Notes under the pieces: generated by a model
The model's input: the letters and a program-made list of their open reading frames with translations, nothing else
Database searches by the model: none
What the model was told of the DNA's origin: nothing
NCBI RefSeq assembly: GCF_020519665.1
Contig: NZ_CP084703.1
Span: forward strand, 1,240,001-1,304,000
Source of the DNA: Bacillus shivajii
GTDB lineage: Bacteria > Bacillota > Bacilli > Bacillales > Salisediminibacteriaceae
DNA length: 64,000 bases
Direction of reading: 5' to 3'
Shown here: positions 1 through 8,674 of the stretch, piece by piece
How positions within the stretch are numbered: the stretch's first letter is position 1
Layout of the letters: each line of letters starts with the position of its first letter
Position numbers and translations under genes: made by a program

Positions 1-1289
1 TTGAACGTCTGAAAAATGAATGGGAACGTATTAAAGAAGAAAGAGGTCTGTGGGAAAGTGAATGGGAGTCATCCTTAAATAAAAAGGAGAAAATAGCTTC
101 TGATATAAGGAAATGGGCAGTCAATCACAATTTTCCAACCGATCATGATGTTGAGTATTATGAAGGATTTCTTGAAACACTAAAGAACTGGAAAGAACTC
201 TATACTAAAGGGAAAGAAGTAAGTGAAAAAATAAAGAGGTATGAAGAGAAACAATACGAATTTCAGTCAGATGTTATGACCTTGCTTTCAAAGACTAGTT
301 GTCAAACAAAGACCAAAGTCAATGAAGCGATAAAACTTCTTCACGAGTATGTCAATCAAGAATCGGAAAAGTTGCGCCAAAAAGAAAAAATTGAAAATGA
401 AAAAAGCTATCGACAACAATCTTACGATACGTATCGAATGAAAAGACAGCAAATTGAAATGCAGATTAAAGAACTATTTTCATTAGCGAACGTAAAAGAT
501 TATGAAGCATTTCAAGAAAAAGGGCATAGGTTTACGAAAAATAGAGCTTTACAAGAAGAGCAGGAAAATTTATGGTTTCAGATGAAAGCGATGAGTCCTG
601 AAAAAAAACAATTCAAGGTATTTTTAAAAGAAGAGGTTTTAATAGGTGGGAAAGACATCTATGAAGAAAAAGAGTTAGTTGAAGAAAAGTTAGAGAAATT
701 AGAACTGAAACGAAGGCAGACGATTGAACAAAAAGCAAAGCTAACACATGAAATAACAAGTTTAGAGCAAGACCGCTCATATGAAGAGCAGTTACAACAA
801 TTTACACAACTAAAAGAAGAATTACAATCGTATGCAAAAAAATGGGCTATTTATGCTACAAGCCAAATGTTTATTGATGAAGTAAAGAGCATTTATGAAC
901 AAGAACGTCAGCCATCTGTTATAAAATATGCAGAGAAGTATTTTCAGAAGATGACAGATGGTACATACACCCGACTCTTTGCTCCAATGGGGAGGGAACG
1001 ATTTATCGTTGAACGGTACGATGGTGTGCATTTTGAACCAGGAGATCTTAGTAGAGGGACGTGTGAATTGTTATACCTTTCATTACGCTTTTCCTTAGCA
1101 GCACATGTAGCAAATGAAAGGAATATCCCATTATTTATGGATGAGACGTTTGTGAACATAGATAAAGATAGAAGGAAGAAAATCCTTTCTGTATTAAGAG
1201 ATATTACTAAAGATAGACAAGTTATATACTTTACGTGTCATGACTACTTTATGGAAGAATGTGACGAAGAATATGTAATAGAGCTATAA
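1..1289 (+). CDS. yhaN: YhaN-like SbcC/Rad50-type ATPase, C-terminal part (5' partial)
   Basis: The reading frame is open from the window edge (first full codon at 3), so only the last 429 residues are visible. Most of this is Glu/Lys/Gln-rich predicted coiled coil. The end carries an ABC-ATPase second half: signature-like LSRGTCELLYLSLR, Walker B-like IPLFMDETFVNID and a switch histidine in FTCHD. This is the SMC/Rad50/SbcC architecture. In Bacillus, yhaN lies with yhaO (SbcD-like nuclease) and yhaM, and yhaM occurs here 3 kb downstream, supporting the name. A DNA-processing role is inferred from the family. The Walker A half lies outside the window. Confidence 0.8.
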   Translation, partial: ERLKNEWERIKEERGLWESEWESSLNKKEKIASDIRKWAVNHNFPTDHDVEYYEGFLETLKNWKELYTKGKEVSEKIKRYEEKQYEFQSDVMTLLSKTSCQTKTKVNEAIKLLHEYVNQESEKLRQKEKIENEKSYRQQSYDTYRMKRQQIEMQIKELFSLANVKDYEAFQEKGHRFTKNRALQEEQENLWFQMKAMSPEKKQFKVFLKEEVLIGGKDIYEEKELVEEKLEKLELKRRQTIEQKAKLTHEITSLEQDRSYEEQLQQFTQLKEELQSYAKKWAIYATSQMFIDEVKSIYEQERQPSVIKYAEKYFQKMTDGTYTRLFAPMGRERFIVERYDGVHFEPGDLSRGTCELLYLSLRFSLAAHVANERNIPLFMDETFVNIDKDRRKKILSVLRDITKDRQVIYFTCHDYFMEECDEEYVIEL

Positions 1290-1376
1290 AGTTTTGTTTC
1301 ATTCTCACAATGTCTTTAAACCTGGCGTATCTTTTGGTAAAATCATTGTCAGAGAGCGAAGGTGGGGGTTATCTCA

Positions 1377-1949
1377 TTGAGTGAAGACAAAAAAAATAAC
1401 AATGAATGGAAAAAATACGAAGAAACGAAAGATCAATTTATCCAAAGTATAGCTAAAAACATGAGTTTATATGGTATTACACCATCAATTGGCCGCTTAT
1501 ACGGTGCGCTATACTTTGCAGAAGATCCTATGACGCTTGACGACATGCGTGAAGCGCTGGGAATGAGTAAGACAAGCATGAGTACTGGCGTAAGGTCTTT
1601 ATCTGATATGAAAATGGTCGAACCTGTTTTTCGAAGAGGGATAAGAAAAGATTTATACCGCACAGAAGAAGATTGGTATAAATCTTTTACTGCACTATTT
1701 TCTCGTCAATGGCGTAAAGCGACAGAAACAAATATTGAAGAGGCTGACGAAGCTGAAGAAGTGCTTGAACGAGTTTTAAAGAGAACAGATGATCCTGAAT
1801 TAAAAGAAAAAATTGAGCATGATTTAGATCGCTTATCATACGCCAGACAATATTATGTATGGTTATTACAGTTTGTAGATGTCGTTGAGAGCGGGAAAAT
1901 TTATGAGCTCGTGCCAAAAATCAAGCAAAATACTGATGATGATGAGTAA
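1377..1949 (+). CDS. GbsR/MarR-family transcriptional regulator
   Basis: The 190-residue protein has a winged-helix core (SIGRLYGALYFAEDPMTLDD, then MSKTSMSTGVRSL as the likely recognition helix and a KDLYR wing), followed by an acidic helical tail. This is the arrangement of GbsR/OpuAR-type repressors, which in Bacillus control choline and glycine-betaine uptake or synthesis. I chose the TTG at 1377 because GGTGGGGG lies 8 nt upstream; a GTG at 1362 would overlap that SD. No betaine gene is adjacent, so the target is unknown. Osmotic control is inference from the family only. Confidence 0.75.
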   Translation: MSEDKKNNNEWKKYEETKDQFIQSIAKNMSLYGITPSIGRLYGALYFAEDPMTLDDMREALGMSKTSMSTGVRSLSDMKMVEPVFRRGIRKDLYRTEEDWYKSFTALFSRQWRKATETNIEEADEAEEVLERVLKRTDDPELKEKIEHDLDRLSYARQYYVWLLQFVDVVESGKIYELVPKIKQNTDDDE

Positions 1950-2174
1950 GTGGCTGACTCACATAGAAGGACAGTTTCTTGTGAAATATAGACAGATAAA
2001 CGCACCTGTCTAACTTTACATTGAGCTGGTCTTTTAGAGTCGGCTTTTTTCTTTATATAAAAAAACATTTACAAATTTAAAAGACTCTCTAAAAGCTCTC
2101 ATAACGTTTTCCATAACGCAATTTATGTATTAAAATATGTACAAATAAAAGTCTTCAAAAAAGGGTGATCATAG

Positions 2175-2846
2175 ATGGAACAATATGAAGTGTATTTAGT
2201 TGAAGATGAAAAAAACTTAGGGGAAGTTATTAAAGCATATATGGAAAAAGAAGGTTGGTCAGTTAAACATTTTACAGATGGAAAAGAAGCATATGAATTC
2301 ATTGAACAGCCTCCTCATTTATGGGTGTTAGATATTATGTTACCCGGTATGGATGGCTATCAACTGCTCAAGGCCATTAAGGCCCAAGAAGATACACCAG
2401 TTATTTTTATTTCTGCAAGAGATAAAGACTTAGATCGAGTTTTAGGACTTGAATTAGGAAGTGATGATTACTTAGCAAAGCCTTTTTTACCTGAAGAGTT
2501 AGTGATTCGAGCGAAAAAATTGCTACATCGTATTTATCCAGAAGGTGAAGAGACTGTAGAAAAGATTGAACTAAATGGTTATACAATTGACACCCATTCA
2601 AGAACCATTCACGATGGTGATGAGCAAATTGAATTAACAACGAAAGAAATGGATTTAATTATTTTACTTACCTCAAATATTGGTAAGGCATTATCTCGTG
2701 AAGAAATTATTGAATACGTTTGGGGGAGTGACTACTTTGGTTCTGAGCGAGCTGTCGATGATGTTGTTAGGCGTGTACGGAAGAAACTGTCACGGATTCA
2801 TGTAGAAACACTTTATGGGTTCGGCTATAGGGTTTTATCTTCATGA
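2175..2846 (+). CDS. OmpR-family response regulator (CssR-like)
   Basis: The 223-residue protein has a receiver domain (residues 1-120: acidic pocket E10-D11, phosphoacceptor D53 in VLDIMLPGMDG, conserved lysine in YLAKPF) and a C-terminal winged helix (VDDVVRRVRKKLSR, YGFGYRV). It overlaps the following kinase gene by 4 nt (ATGA), so the two are translationally coupled. The partner kinase resembles CssS, the secretion-stress sensor that controls HtrA-type proteases in B. subtilis. The CssR assignment therefore rests on the pair, and no htrA gene is in view. SD AAGGGTG precedes the ATG. Confidence 0.85.
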   Translation: MEQYEVYLVEDEKNLGEVIKAYMEKEGWSVKHFTDGKEAYEFIEQPPHLWVLDIMLPGMDGYQLLKAIKAQEDTPVIFISARDKDLDRVLGLELGSDDYLAKPFLPEELVIRAKKLLHRIYPEGEETVEKIELNGYTIDTHSRTIHDGDEQIELTTKEMDLIILLTSNIGKALSREEIIEYVWGSDYFGSERAVDDVVRRVRKKLSRIHVETLYGFGYRVLSS

Positions 2847-4213
2847 TCAAACTGAATTTAACACAACGCATTTGGTTTTCATTTATTGCAATCATCTTAA
2901 TGGTTGGTTTGCTTATTGGAATTATCTATCCGATATCGTTAAAGAGTACGTTAACAGAAGAAACATACCGTATTATTGAGCAAGAGCAAGCTCGCTTTGC
3001 TGACCCTTTAGGTGAACACCTTGTTCCGCCTAACTCCGAAGTCGATTTTATTGAACGCCGTGATGCAGAACGGTCTGTCGGTCATATTTTCATCATGAAT
3101 CAGTACGGTAGAATTGAAGGGGACCCTGTTCCAAATGAAGTATTACGAGAAATGGGAGAAAATGCATATAACCAACTCACTCGCCGAGGAAGGTATGAAT
3201 TAAACTATAACGAAGCAACATTATTTTACGTCGTATTTAAAGTGTATACAACAGGTGGAGAAGCCTACCATATTTCATTTATGTGGGATACTTATAGAGA
3301 TCAAATGGTCAATCGTCTTTGGGGACGCCTTTCATATATAATGGTTATTGCAGGCCTTTTAAGCTTAATTCCGGCCTTTTGGTTAAAACATTACTTAAGG
3401 AGGCCGTTGACGAGCTTAGGAAATCATTTTGAACAAATAGCCAATCGAAATTGGAAAGATCCATTCCATTGGGAGAAGGATAAAGATTTCGAAAAGCTTT
3501 CAGAGCAGTTTGAAATAATGCGTCAAAATTTAATGAAGTACGATAAAGCGCAAAAAACTTTTATCCAACATGCCTCTCATGAATTAAAAACGCCAATTAT
3601 GGTAGTGAAAAGCTATGCACAGTCTGTTAAAGATGGGATTTTGCCAAAAGACAACATTGAACAGACGATGGATGTCATATTAGAAGAGTCAAACCGGATG
3701 GAAAAACGAGTAAAAGATATGATCTACTATACAAAGCTAGATTCGTTAAAAGAAGCACCCATGGAAAAAGAGGAATTTCCGTTTGGTTCGATTGCCTATC
3801 GTATTGAAGAACGCTTCCGTTTACAACGGGAAAATGTAACGTTTAATATTAAAGGTGATCATGTTAATTTGTATGGAGACAAAGAACTTCTTGGTGTGCT
3901 ATTAGAGAATCTAGTAGAAAATGCTTTACGGTATGCTATTGACTTCATTGAACTAGAAGCAGTGGAACAAGATAAACAACTTCTCATACACGTACGTAAT
4001 AATGGTGAACAAATACCTAATAATGAGATTGATCATATCTTCACTCCATTTCGAAAAGGAAATAAAGGGCAATTTGGTTTAGGTCTTGCGATCGTAAAGA
4101 GAATCTGTGAAATTCATGGGGGATATCCTTCTGTCTCAAACGAAAATGACGGTGTTCGTTTTTCGATGGTCATTCCTAAACAAGATATAAAAAACACACG
4201 TACTAAAAGTTAA
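2843..4213 (+). CDS. Membrane sensor histidine kinase (CssS-like)
   Basis: The 456-residue kinase has TM1 (residues about 9-30), an extracytoplasmic domain of about 130 residues, TM2 (about 163-183), a HAMP-like linker, and a HisKA domain with phosphoacceptor H246 in ASHELKTPIMVVKSY. The HATPase domain has ENLVENALRYA and GQFGLGLAIVKRI. The segment PAFWLKHYLRRPL and the stretch after the H-box (SVKDGILPKDN) resemble CssS of B. subtilis as I remember it. CssS senses misfolded secreted protein. Clustering with prsA, ecs and scoC is compatible with that role, but the ligand is inferred. Confidence 0.8.
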   Translation: MIKLNLTQRIWFSFIAIILMVGLLIGIIYPISLKSTLTEETYRIIEQEQARFADPLGEHLVPPNSEVDFIERRDAERSVGHIFIMNQYGRIEGDPVPNEVLREMGENAYNQLTRRGRYELNYNEATLFYVVFKVYTTGGEAYHISFMWDTYRDQMVNRLWGRLSYIMVIAGLLSLIPAFWLKHYLRRPLTSLGNHFEQIANRNWKDPFHWEKDKDFEKLSEQFEIMRQNLMKYDKAQKTFIQHASHELKTPIMVVKSYAQSVKDGILPKDNIEQTMDVILEESNRMEKRVKDMIYYTKLDSLKEAPMEKEEFPFGSIAYRIEERFRLQRENVTFNIKGDHVNLYGDKELLGVLLENLVENALRYAIDFIELEAVEQDKQLLIHVRNNGEQIPNNEIDHIFTPFRKGNKGQFGLGLAIVKRICEIHGGYPSVSNENDGVRFSMVIPKQDIKNTRTKS

Positions 4214-4258
4214 ATGATATGTGAGTAATTTTTTTAATACAGGTGAGGGGGGAACAAC

Positions 4259-5218
4259 GTGAAGAAAGGGATTAACTTCCTACAAGTAGGTGATCAAGTC
4301 GATCATTATTTACTAATTAAATCTGCTAAAAAGGGTATTGCCAGTAATGGCAAGCCATTTCTTACGTTACAAATGTCAGATAAAACTGGAGAAATAGAAG
4401 CAAAATTGTGGGCGATTTCCCCGGAAGATGAAGCGACTTTTAAAAGCTCTATTGTCGTTCATACAGAAGGAGAAATTCAAGATTTTCGTGGAATGAGACA
4501 GTTAAAAATTAAAGCAATTCGTCCAACGACAAGCATGGATCAAGTTTCGATGAGGGATTTTATGCCATCAGCGCCACGAGACCCAGCTGAAATGGTAGAA
4601 CAAATAACGCAATACATTTTTGAAATGAAAAATCCAAAGATCCAACGTATTACTCGTCATTTATTTAAAAAACATCAAAAAGCATTTACAGAATACCCAG
4701 CAGCAACAAAAAACCATCATGAGTTTGTATCTGGTTTAGCCTATCATGTTGTATGTATGCTGGATTTATCAAAAAGTATTGCAGCATTATACCCTTCGCT
4801 AGATAAAGATTTACTTTATGCAGGTGTGATCTTGCATGATTTAGGGAAAGTGAAAGAATTATCTGGTCCATTAGATGCTCAATATACGATCGAAGGAAAG
4901 CTACTAGGACATATTTCAATTATGGTGACAGAAGTAGAGGAAGCAGCGAATGAACTAGATATACAAGGAGAAGAAGTTCTTGTTTTGAAACATCTTATTT
5001 TATCTCATCATGGTAAAGAAGAATGGGGTAGTCCGAAGCGGCCAATTATAAAAGAAGCTGAAATGTTACATATGATTGATAATATTGATGCAAAAATGAA
5101 TATGATGGATCGCACACTTGAAAGGGTAATGCCGGGAGAATTTAGTGAACGAATTTTCCCGATGGAAAATCGTTCATTTTATAAACCGTCCTTTCACGAT
5201 GACCCACTAGATATATAG
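4259..5218 (+). CDS. yhaM: 3'-5' exoribonuclease YhaM
   Basis: The 319-residue protein matches YhaM in length and layout. The N-terminal OB-fold nucleic-acid-binding domain ([21 protein letters not shown]) is followed by an HD hydrolase domain with [22 protein letters not shown] and DNIDAKM. The family is an Mn/Co-dependent 3'-5' exonuclease acting on RNA and single-stranded DNA in the cytoplasm. The start is GTG at 4259 behind a strong GAGGGGGGA SD. It is followed by an excellent bidirectional terminator. In B. subtilis it is a neighbour of yhaN; here a regulator and a two-component pair lie between them. Confidence 0.93.
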   Translation: MKKGINFLQVGDQVDHYLLIKSAKKGIASNGKPFLTLQMSDKTGEIEAKLWAISPEDEATFKSSIVVHTEGEIQDFRGMRQLKIKAIRPTTSMDQVSMRDFMPSAPRDPAEMVEQITQYIFEMKNPKIQRITRHLFKKHQKAFTEYPAATKNHHEFVSGLAYHVVCMLDLSKSIAALYPSLDKDLLYAGVILHDLGKVKELSGPLDAQYTIEGKLLGHISIMVTEVEEAANELDIQGEEVLVLKHLILSHHGKEEWGSPKRPIIKEAEMLHMIDNIDAKMNMMDRTLERVMPGEFSERIFPMENRSFYKPSFHDDPLDI

Positions 5219-5241
5219 ATAAGATATATAGATAACGTAGG

Positions 5242-5308
5242 AAAAAGCTAAGTACGATGAATGCTCTTCAGATAAATCAAGAGCATTTTACATGTACTTA
5301 GCTTTTTT
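5242..5308. terminator. Bidirectional terminator between yhaM and the convergent ORF
   Basis: AAAAAGCTAAGTAC and GTACTTAGCTTTTTT form a long perfect stem enclosing a second stem (ATGCTCTT/AAGAGCAT). The A-run and T-run on opposite sides let it serve both convergent genes. Confidence 0.88.
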
Positions 5309-5345
5309 ATACCTTTTTATAGAAAACGTTCACGTATAAACCACT

Positions 5346-5672
5346 TTAATATGATATTCTTTCCCCTTTCGTTACAGCATTTAAAGCACTTATGTCATAA
5401 CTTAACGCTTCATTTTTAATATCATCTAGTACTTCCTCTTCAAATAGAGCATAACAATCGGAGTGTAACCACTCATTCCAATTCATATCTGAACAATCAT
5501 GCCAAGTAGCCTTCCAATGAGCTAATAGAAAAGACTCTACACGGTCATGTATGATCGGAAAAAATATTAAAGGAGAAACAGTATGATAATCTTCTAGCTG
5601 TTTAAGTGTATGACGGACTAACATCTTTTGGAACTGCCCATATGTCAATTTTGAAAGCCTTTTCTTATCCAT
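5346..5672 (-). CDS. Hypothetical 108-residue soluble protein
   Basis: I do not recognise this protein. It starts MDKKRLSKLTYGQFQKMLVRHTLKQLEDYHTV and is rich in aromatic residues and His/Trp (AHWKATWHDCSDMNWNEWLH). It has no signal peptide, membrane segment or clear catalytic motif. The ATG at 5672 is preferred because GGAGGG lies 9 nt upstream; an ATG at 5681 touches the SD. The gene is convergent with yhaM, sharing its terminator, and divergent from yhaL. The sound SD and terminator suggest it is real. Function unknown. Confidence 0.7.
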   Translation of the reverse strand: MDKKRLSKLTYGQFQKMLVRHTLKQLEDYHTVSPLIFFPIIHDRVESFLLAHWKATWHDCSDMNWNEWLHSDCYALFEEEVLDDIKNEALSYDISALNAVTKGERISY

Positions 5673-5813
5673 TACAATCATCCCTCCATGTTTATGCTGG
5701 TGGAATTCTATACCCTTTTTCTTAAAATTTGAAACACTCTATCATATTTTCTCTCCTTCCTAATATAGATAATAGGGAAGATAGAGAAGATTTATCAATG
5801 AGAGGAGATAGAG

Positions 5814-6140
5814 ATGAACCCTATTCAAATTATTTTCACGTTAATAGCTGCTATATTTTTGATTTTTGTCATACGTTTATTGTCTTTAACGTCATTAGGA
5901 GCAGAAGGTGCTCAATTACCCTGGTGGGTGTATGCAACTTATTTAGGTATTTTATTTAGTGGTATCATGTATGTAAATGCACGAGTTGACGAGAAGCGTA
6001 AAGAAGAAAAAGCGATAGAATTGGAAGGATCAATCATACTAGATGAAATTCGTAATAGAAGAAAAAAAGCAAAATTAAATGAAAATGATATAGAATTAGA
6101 ACAAAACAATAATAAAGAAGCGTACCTCGAAAGCAAGTAA
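5814..6140 (+). CDS. yhaL: Sporulation protein YhaL family
   Basis: The 108-residue protein has one or two N-terminal membrane segments (residues about 5-25 and 32-50, the latter containing LPWWVYATYLGILFSGIMY) and a charged cytoplasmic tail (VDEKRKEEKAIELEGSIILDEIRNRRKKAK). PWWVY followed by a charged helix is the hallmark of YhaL, a sigma-controlled sporulation protein of unknown mechanism. The B. subtilis protein is shorter, about 70 residues, so this one has an N-terminal extension. SD GAGGAG is 6 nt from the ATG. It lies near yhaM and prsA as in B. subtilis. Confidence 0.8.
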   Translation: MNPIQIIFTLIAAIFLIFVIRLLSLTSLGAEGAQLPWWVYATYLGILFSGIMYVNARVDEKRKEEKAIELEGSIILDEIRNRRKKAKLNENDIELEQNNNKEAYLESK

Positions 6141-6202
6141 GCTTTTGAGATACGCTTCTGTAGCTTTGTAAGCAACCTCGAAGTCAATGATTACCCCAAG
6201 TT

Positions 6203-6301
6203 TTAGTTTACGTAAGTTGAGCCAACGATAATGAGTAAAATGAACAATACAACAATAAGTGTGAAGCCGTTGAAATATGGAGTTGTTCCACATCCTGACA
6301 T
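6203..6301 (-). CDS. YjcZ-family mini-protein (32 residues)
   Basis: The 32-residue ORF begins MSGCGTTPYFNGFTLIVV and ends LFILLIIVGSTYVN: a short polar head, one hydrophobic helix and the FxLIVVLFILLIIVG core of the YjcZ sporulation family. The SD is GAGGG, 10 nt before the ATG at 6301; an in-frame ATG at 6307 is an alternative start. The same core is seen in the two mini-genes at 8063 and 8194, beyond prsA. The role in the spore or sporangial membrane is unknown. Confidence 0.8.
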   Translation of the reverse strand: MSGCGTTPYFNGFTLIVVLFILLIIVGSTYVN

Positions 6302-6480
6302 GTGCATGTCACCCTCTCAGTTTAATTTACAGGGGTACCCACATTCATAAACTATGTACATGACTATAAAGATGTTACTAGGCGAACATGGAAATTTGCA
6401 GATATTTTTCAAGTAGGCTGTTTCTAAAATCGTTCGTTTGTAGGTACATAATGTATCGCTTTCATCTAGGACACACAAAA

Positions 6481-6520
6481 AAGTATCAAGCTCCTCCAAA
6501 ATGGATCGAGCTTGATACTT
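6481..6520. terminator. Perfect 13-bp hairpin with A/T flanks
   Basis: AAGTATCAAGCTC pairs with GAGCTTGATACTT around a 14-nt loop, flanked by A-run and T-run. It is a candidate bidirectional terminator, but no clear gene ends on either side. It lies just before repeat copy A and may protect the prsA end. Confidence 0.6.
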
Positions 6521-6537
6521 TTATAAGAATTTTTTAT

Positions 6538-6866
6538 ATGATTGAATCAATTTCATAACTCAAAATAAGGTGCGAAATTCCGAATGATGAGCGTGAACTC
6601 CACTTCAGACGGACGCTTTCCCGAGGGCTTGTCTTCAGCTAACTTAGCCTCGAGAATTTTTCGCCTAAGTGGATCTTCAGCTCGTTGCTCCTGCGGTTAC
6701 TCGTCGCAGCTCGAAGCAGTTCGAAGAAGTATTGCTCGTCGCTGATCCTCTGGGAGTCGCCGTCTTTTGTTACGTTCACTTCGAAATAAAACGTACATTT
6801 AATGAATAAATTTATCATATCATTCGTTTCATTGCGCAAAAAACGTATTATGAAATTGAATCGATT
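6538..6866. repeat. Family 1 MITE-like repeat, copy A
   Basis: The ends are inverted copies of the TGAATCAATTTCATAA type. Inside, in order, are CGAATGATGAGCGTGAAC, a hairpin frame (CTTCAGCTAACTTAG ... CCTAAGTGGATCTTCAGCT), the hairpin module CTGCGGTTACTCGTCGCAG, and near the right end CGAATGATATGATAA on the complementary strand. The element ends 10 bp from the prsA stop. No coding function is visible. Related copies lie at 17113, 29452 and 34113. Confidence 0.8.
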
Positions 6867-6875
6867 TAATTGTTT

Positions 6876-7796
6876 TTAAAATAAGTGTTCGAATTCATCA
6901 TCATGTACTTCAATTTCAATGTTATCAAATAGCTCTTCTTGCTTTGCTGACATTTTTGAAAGTTTACGGTTGTTTAATGCATTAAGTAAACTTTCTTTTA
7001 CTTCCTCATAATCATCTTCATATGGGTTTCTCTCTAATGTTTCGATAATATGGTATCCAAACTGTGAGCGAACAGGTTCACTTACATTAGACACTTCTTG
7101 TGTAAATGCAACGTCTTCAAATGGTGCAACCATTGCTCCTCGACGGAAAAATCCTAGTTCTCCACCATTCTCACGTGATCCAGGGTCTACTGAATATTGT
7201 TCTGCCAACTCTGAGAAGCTTTCGCCATCTTGAATTCGTTCATAAATTTCATACGCTTGTTCCTCATCCTCAATAAGAATATGGCGAGCATTTACCTCTT
7301 CACCTTTTTCATATTCGGCTTTAACCTCTTCTTCAGTAAAATCACCGACATGTCCAATAAGGTTCTGCAATACGAGGTGTTTCAAAACGCGTGTACGTAG
7401 TTCTTCTTCATTCATAATGCCTTGCTGTCTAAGCATCTGTTGAAATTGTTCACTATTTTGTGCGCCCATGTTCTCTTGTAAGTTATTAATTTCTTCTTCA
7501 ATATCGCTTTCTTCAATATCGAGAGAGTCAGCTTCATGATTAATAATTGTTTCTTCAACTAGTTGAGAAAGGACAACATCACCGAACATATTCTTTAACG
7601 ATTGAATAAATTCATCTTCTGTAATATCACCTGCACTTGTAGAAACAAGAATATCTTCAGATGCCTCCTCAGTTTGCTCACTGTCATTTACTGATTCGTT
7701 TGATTCTTCATTTACTTCTTCAGTCGTTTCATCTCCGTTACATGCTGTCATGAAGACCACTAAAACGAAGAGAAAGGAAAATATGTATTTCTTCAA
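6876..7796 (-). CDS. prsA: Foldase lipoprotein PrsA (parvulin PPIase)
   Basis: The 306-residue lipoprotein has a signal peptide (LKKYIFSFLFVLVVFMTAC) ending in lipobox MTAC, a strongly acidic linker (residues about 22-50), a SurA-like N region, and a parvulin domain (NARHILIEDEEQAYEIYERI to FGYHIIETLER, residues about 165-260). PrsA is anchored outside the membrane and catalyses prolyl isomerisation and folding of secreted proteins. The start is TTG at 7796, because AGGGGTGA lies 4-8 nt upstream. B. subtilis has prsA in the same yhaL-scoC-hit-ecs neighbourhood. Repeat copy A occupies the position where a terminator is expected. Confidence 0.95.
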   Translation of the reverse strand: MKKYIFSFLFVLVVFMTACNGDETTEEVNEESNESVNDSEQTEEASEDILVSTSAGDITEDEFIQSLKNMFGDVVLSQLVEETIINHEADSLDIEESDIEEEINNLQENMGAQNSEQFQQMLRQQGIMNEEELRTRVLKHLVLQNLIGHVGDFTEEEVKAEYEKGEEVNARHILIEDEEQAYEIYERIQDGESFSELAEQYSVDPGSRENGGELGFFRRGAMVAPFEDVAFTQEVSNVSEPVRSQFGYHIIETLERNPYEDDYEEVKESLLNALNNRKLSKMSAKQEELFDNIEIEVHDDEFEHLF

Positions 7797-8062
7797 AACG
7801 TTCACCCCTAAATATGTAAGTTTCAATACATTTTACTATAGCATATGTACAGTAGTTTGAACATGCATCGACATCATTCTGACAACCGAAGGCTGAAGTG
7901 ATCTAGTTAAAACGCACAATGCATCTTTTGTCATTATTTGGATTGTTGAGAAAAATATTAGGGAAAGTCCCAAATAATCATTTGAAAATCGTGATAAACG
8001 TCCAAACACAATGACTTTTTCACAATACAATGTAGTGAAAGATAAAAAGGAGGTATTTACCC

Positions 8063-8149
8063 ATGTCACATGGATATCAAAATGGTTTCGTGTTACTTGT
8101 CGTGTTGTTCATTTTACTCGTTATTATCGGCGCTTCTTGGGCGTATTAA
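8063..8149 (+). CDS. YjcZ-family mini-protein (28 residues)
   Basis: The 28-residue ORF starts MSHGYQNGFVLLVVLF and ends ILLVIIGASWAY behind a strong AAGGAGG SD (9 nt from ATG). The short polar head and single hydrophobic helix with LLVVLFILLVIIG identify the YjcZ family. It is followed 44 nt later by a paralogue in the same direction and then by a terminator, so the two probably form one small unit. Expression during sporulation is inferred from the family. Confidence 0.85.
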   Translation: MSHGYQNGFVLLVVLFILLVIIGASWAY

Positions 8150-8193
8150 AGAATCGATTATAAAGGGAGTAAAAGTAGAAGGAGGTGCAAGTA

Positions 8194-8277
8194 ATGGGAC
8201 ACCAATACCAAGAAAGCTTCGCATTGATTGTGGTCCTTTTCATCTTGCTTGTCATCGTCGGCACTGCGTGGATGTAA
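8194..8277 (+). CDS. YjcZ-family mini-protein (27 residues)
   Basis: This 27-residue paralogue of the preceding gene starts MGHQYQESFALIVVLF and ends ILLVIVGTAWM, behind AAGGAGG (8 nt spacing). It has the same polar head and single helix. The pair looks like a tandem duplication with the core VVLFILLVI kept and the head diverged. It is terminated by the hairpin at 8311-8342. Confidence 0.85.
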   Translation: MGHQYQESFALIVVLFILLVIVGTAWM

Positions 8278-8310
8278 TATGTTTGAGATAACGAAAATAA
8301 AGGGAAAAAT

Positions 8311-8342
8311 AACAAGCAGGGAATGTAAATCCCTGCTTGTTA
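8311..8342 (+). terminator. Terminator after the YjcZ pair
   Basis: AACAAGCAGGGA and TCCCTGCTTGTT form a 12-bp stem with a short loop, immediately downstream of the mini-gene pair. The convergent small ORF at 8377-8556 may share it. Confidence 0.8.
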
Positions 8343-8376
8343 ATTAACTTTTAAGATCAAGCTCTCTTTTCATTCA

Positions 8377-8556
8377 TTACGTAAAGAAAACACGGAAGTA
8401 AGAGGAAGTCAATAAGATCGTAATTAAAACATTAATCGTACGAAAAACTTTCGCTTGTCTCTCTTCTGGAATTTCCTTTTGTATACATAATGAATTTGTC
8501 ATAGAATTAATCATAAATAAATACAAAATTGAAAAAAGAAAAAAAGGAATAAGCAT
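8377..8556 (-). CDS. Small membrane protein (59 residues), unknown
   Basis: The ORF begins MLIPFFLFSILYLFMINS and ends TINVLITILLTSSYFRVFFT. There are two predicted membrane helices (residues about 2-18 and 40-56) joined by a charged loop containing QKEIPEERQAK. GGGGGT lies upstream of the ATG at 8556. It is too short for common ORF callers. I recognise no family. It is convergent with the YjcZ pair and divergent from the YpmS-like gene. Confidence 0.6.
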   Translation of the reverse strand: MLIPFFLFSILYLFMINSMTNSLCIQKEIPEERQAKVFRTINVLITILLTSSYFRVFFT

Positions 8557-8674
8557 CTAGTAACCCCCACATATTAGGTAGACTCATATTTAACTTTATC
8601 AAAAGATCGATAAAAATCATAGGACTTTGCAAAAATTCGTTTATGTAGGATATAAAAATAATGGAGGACAAAGC

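Noticed and set aside
6317-6499. 60-codon minus-strand ORF
   Set aside because: It starts inside the hairpin at 6481-6520 and lacks an SD.
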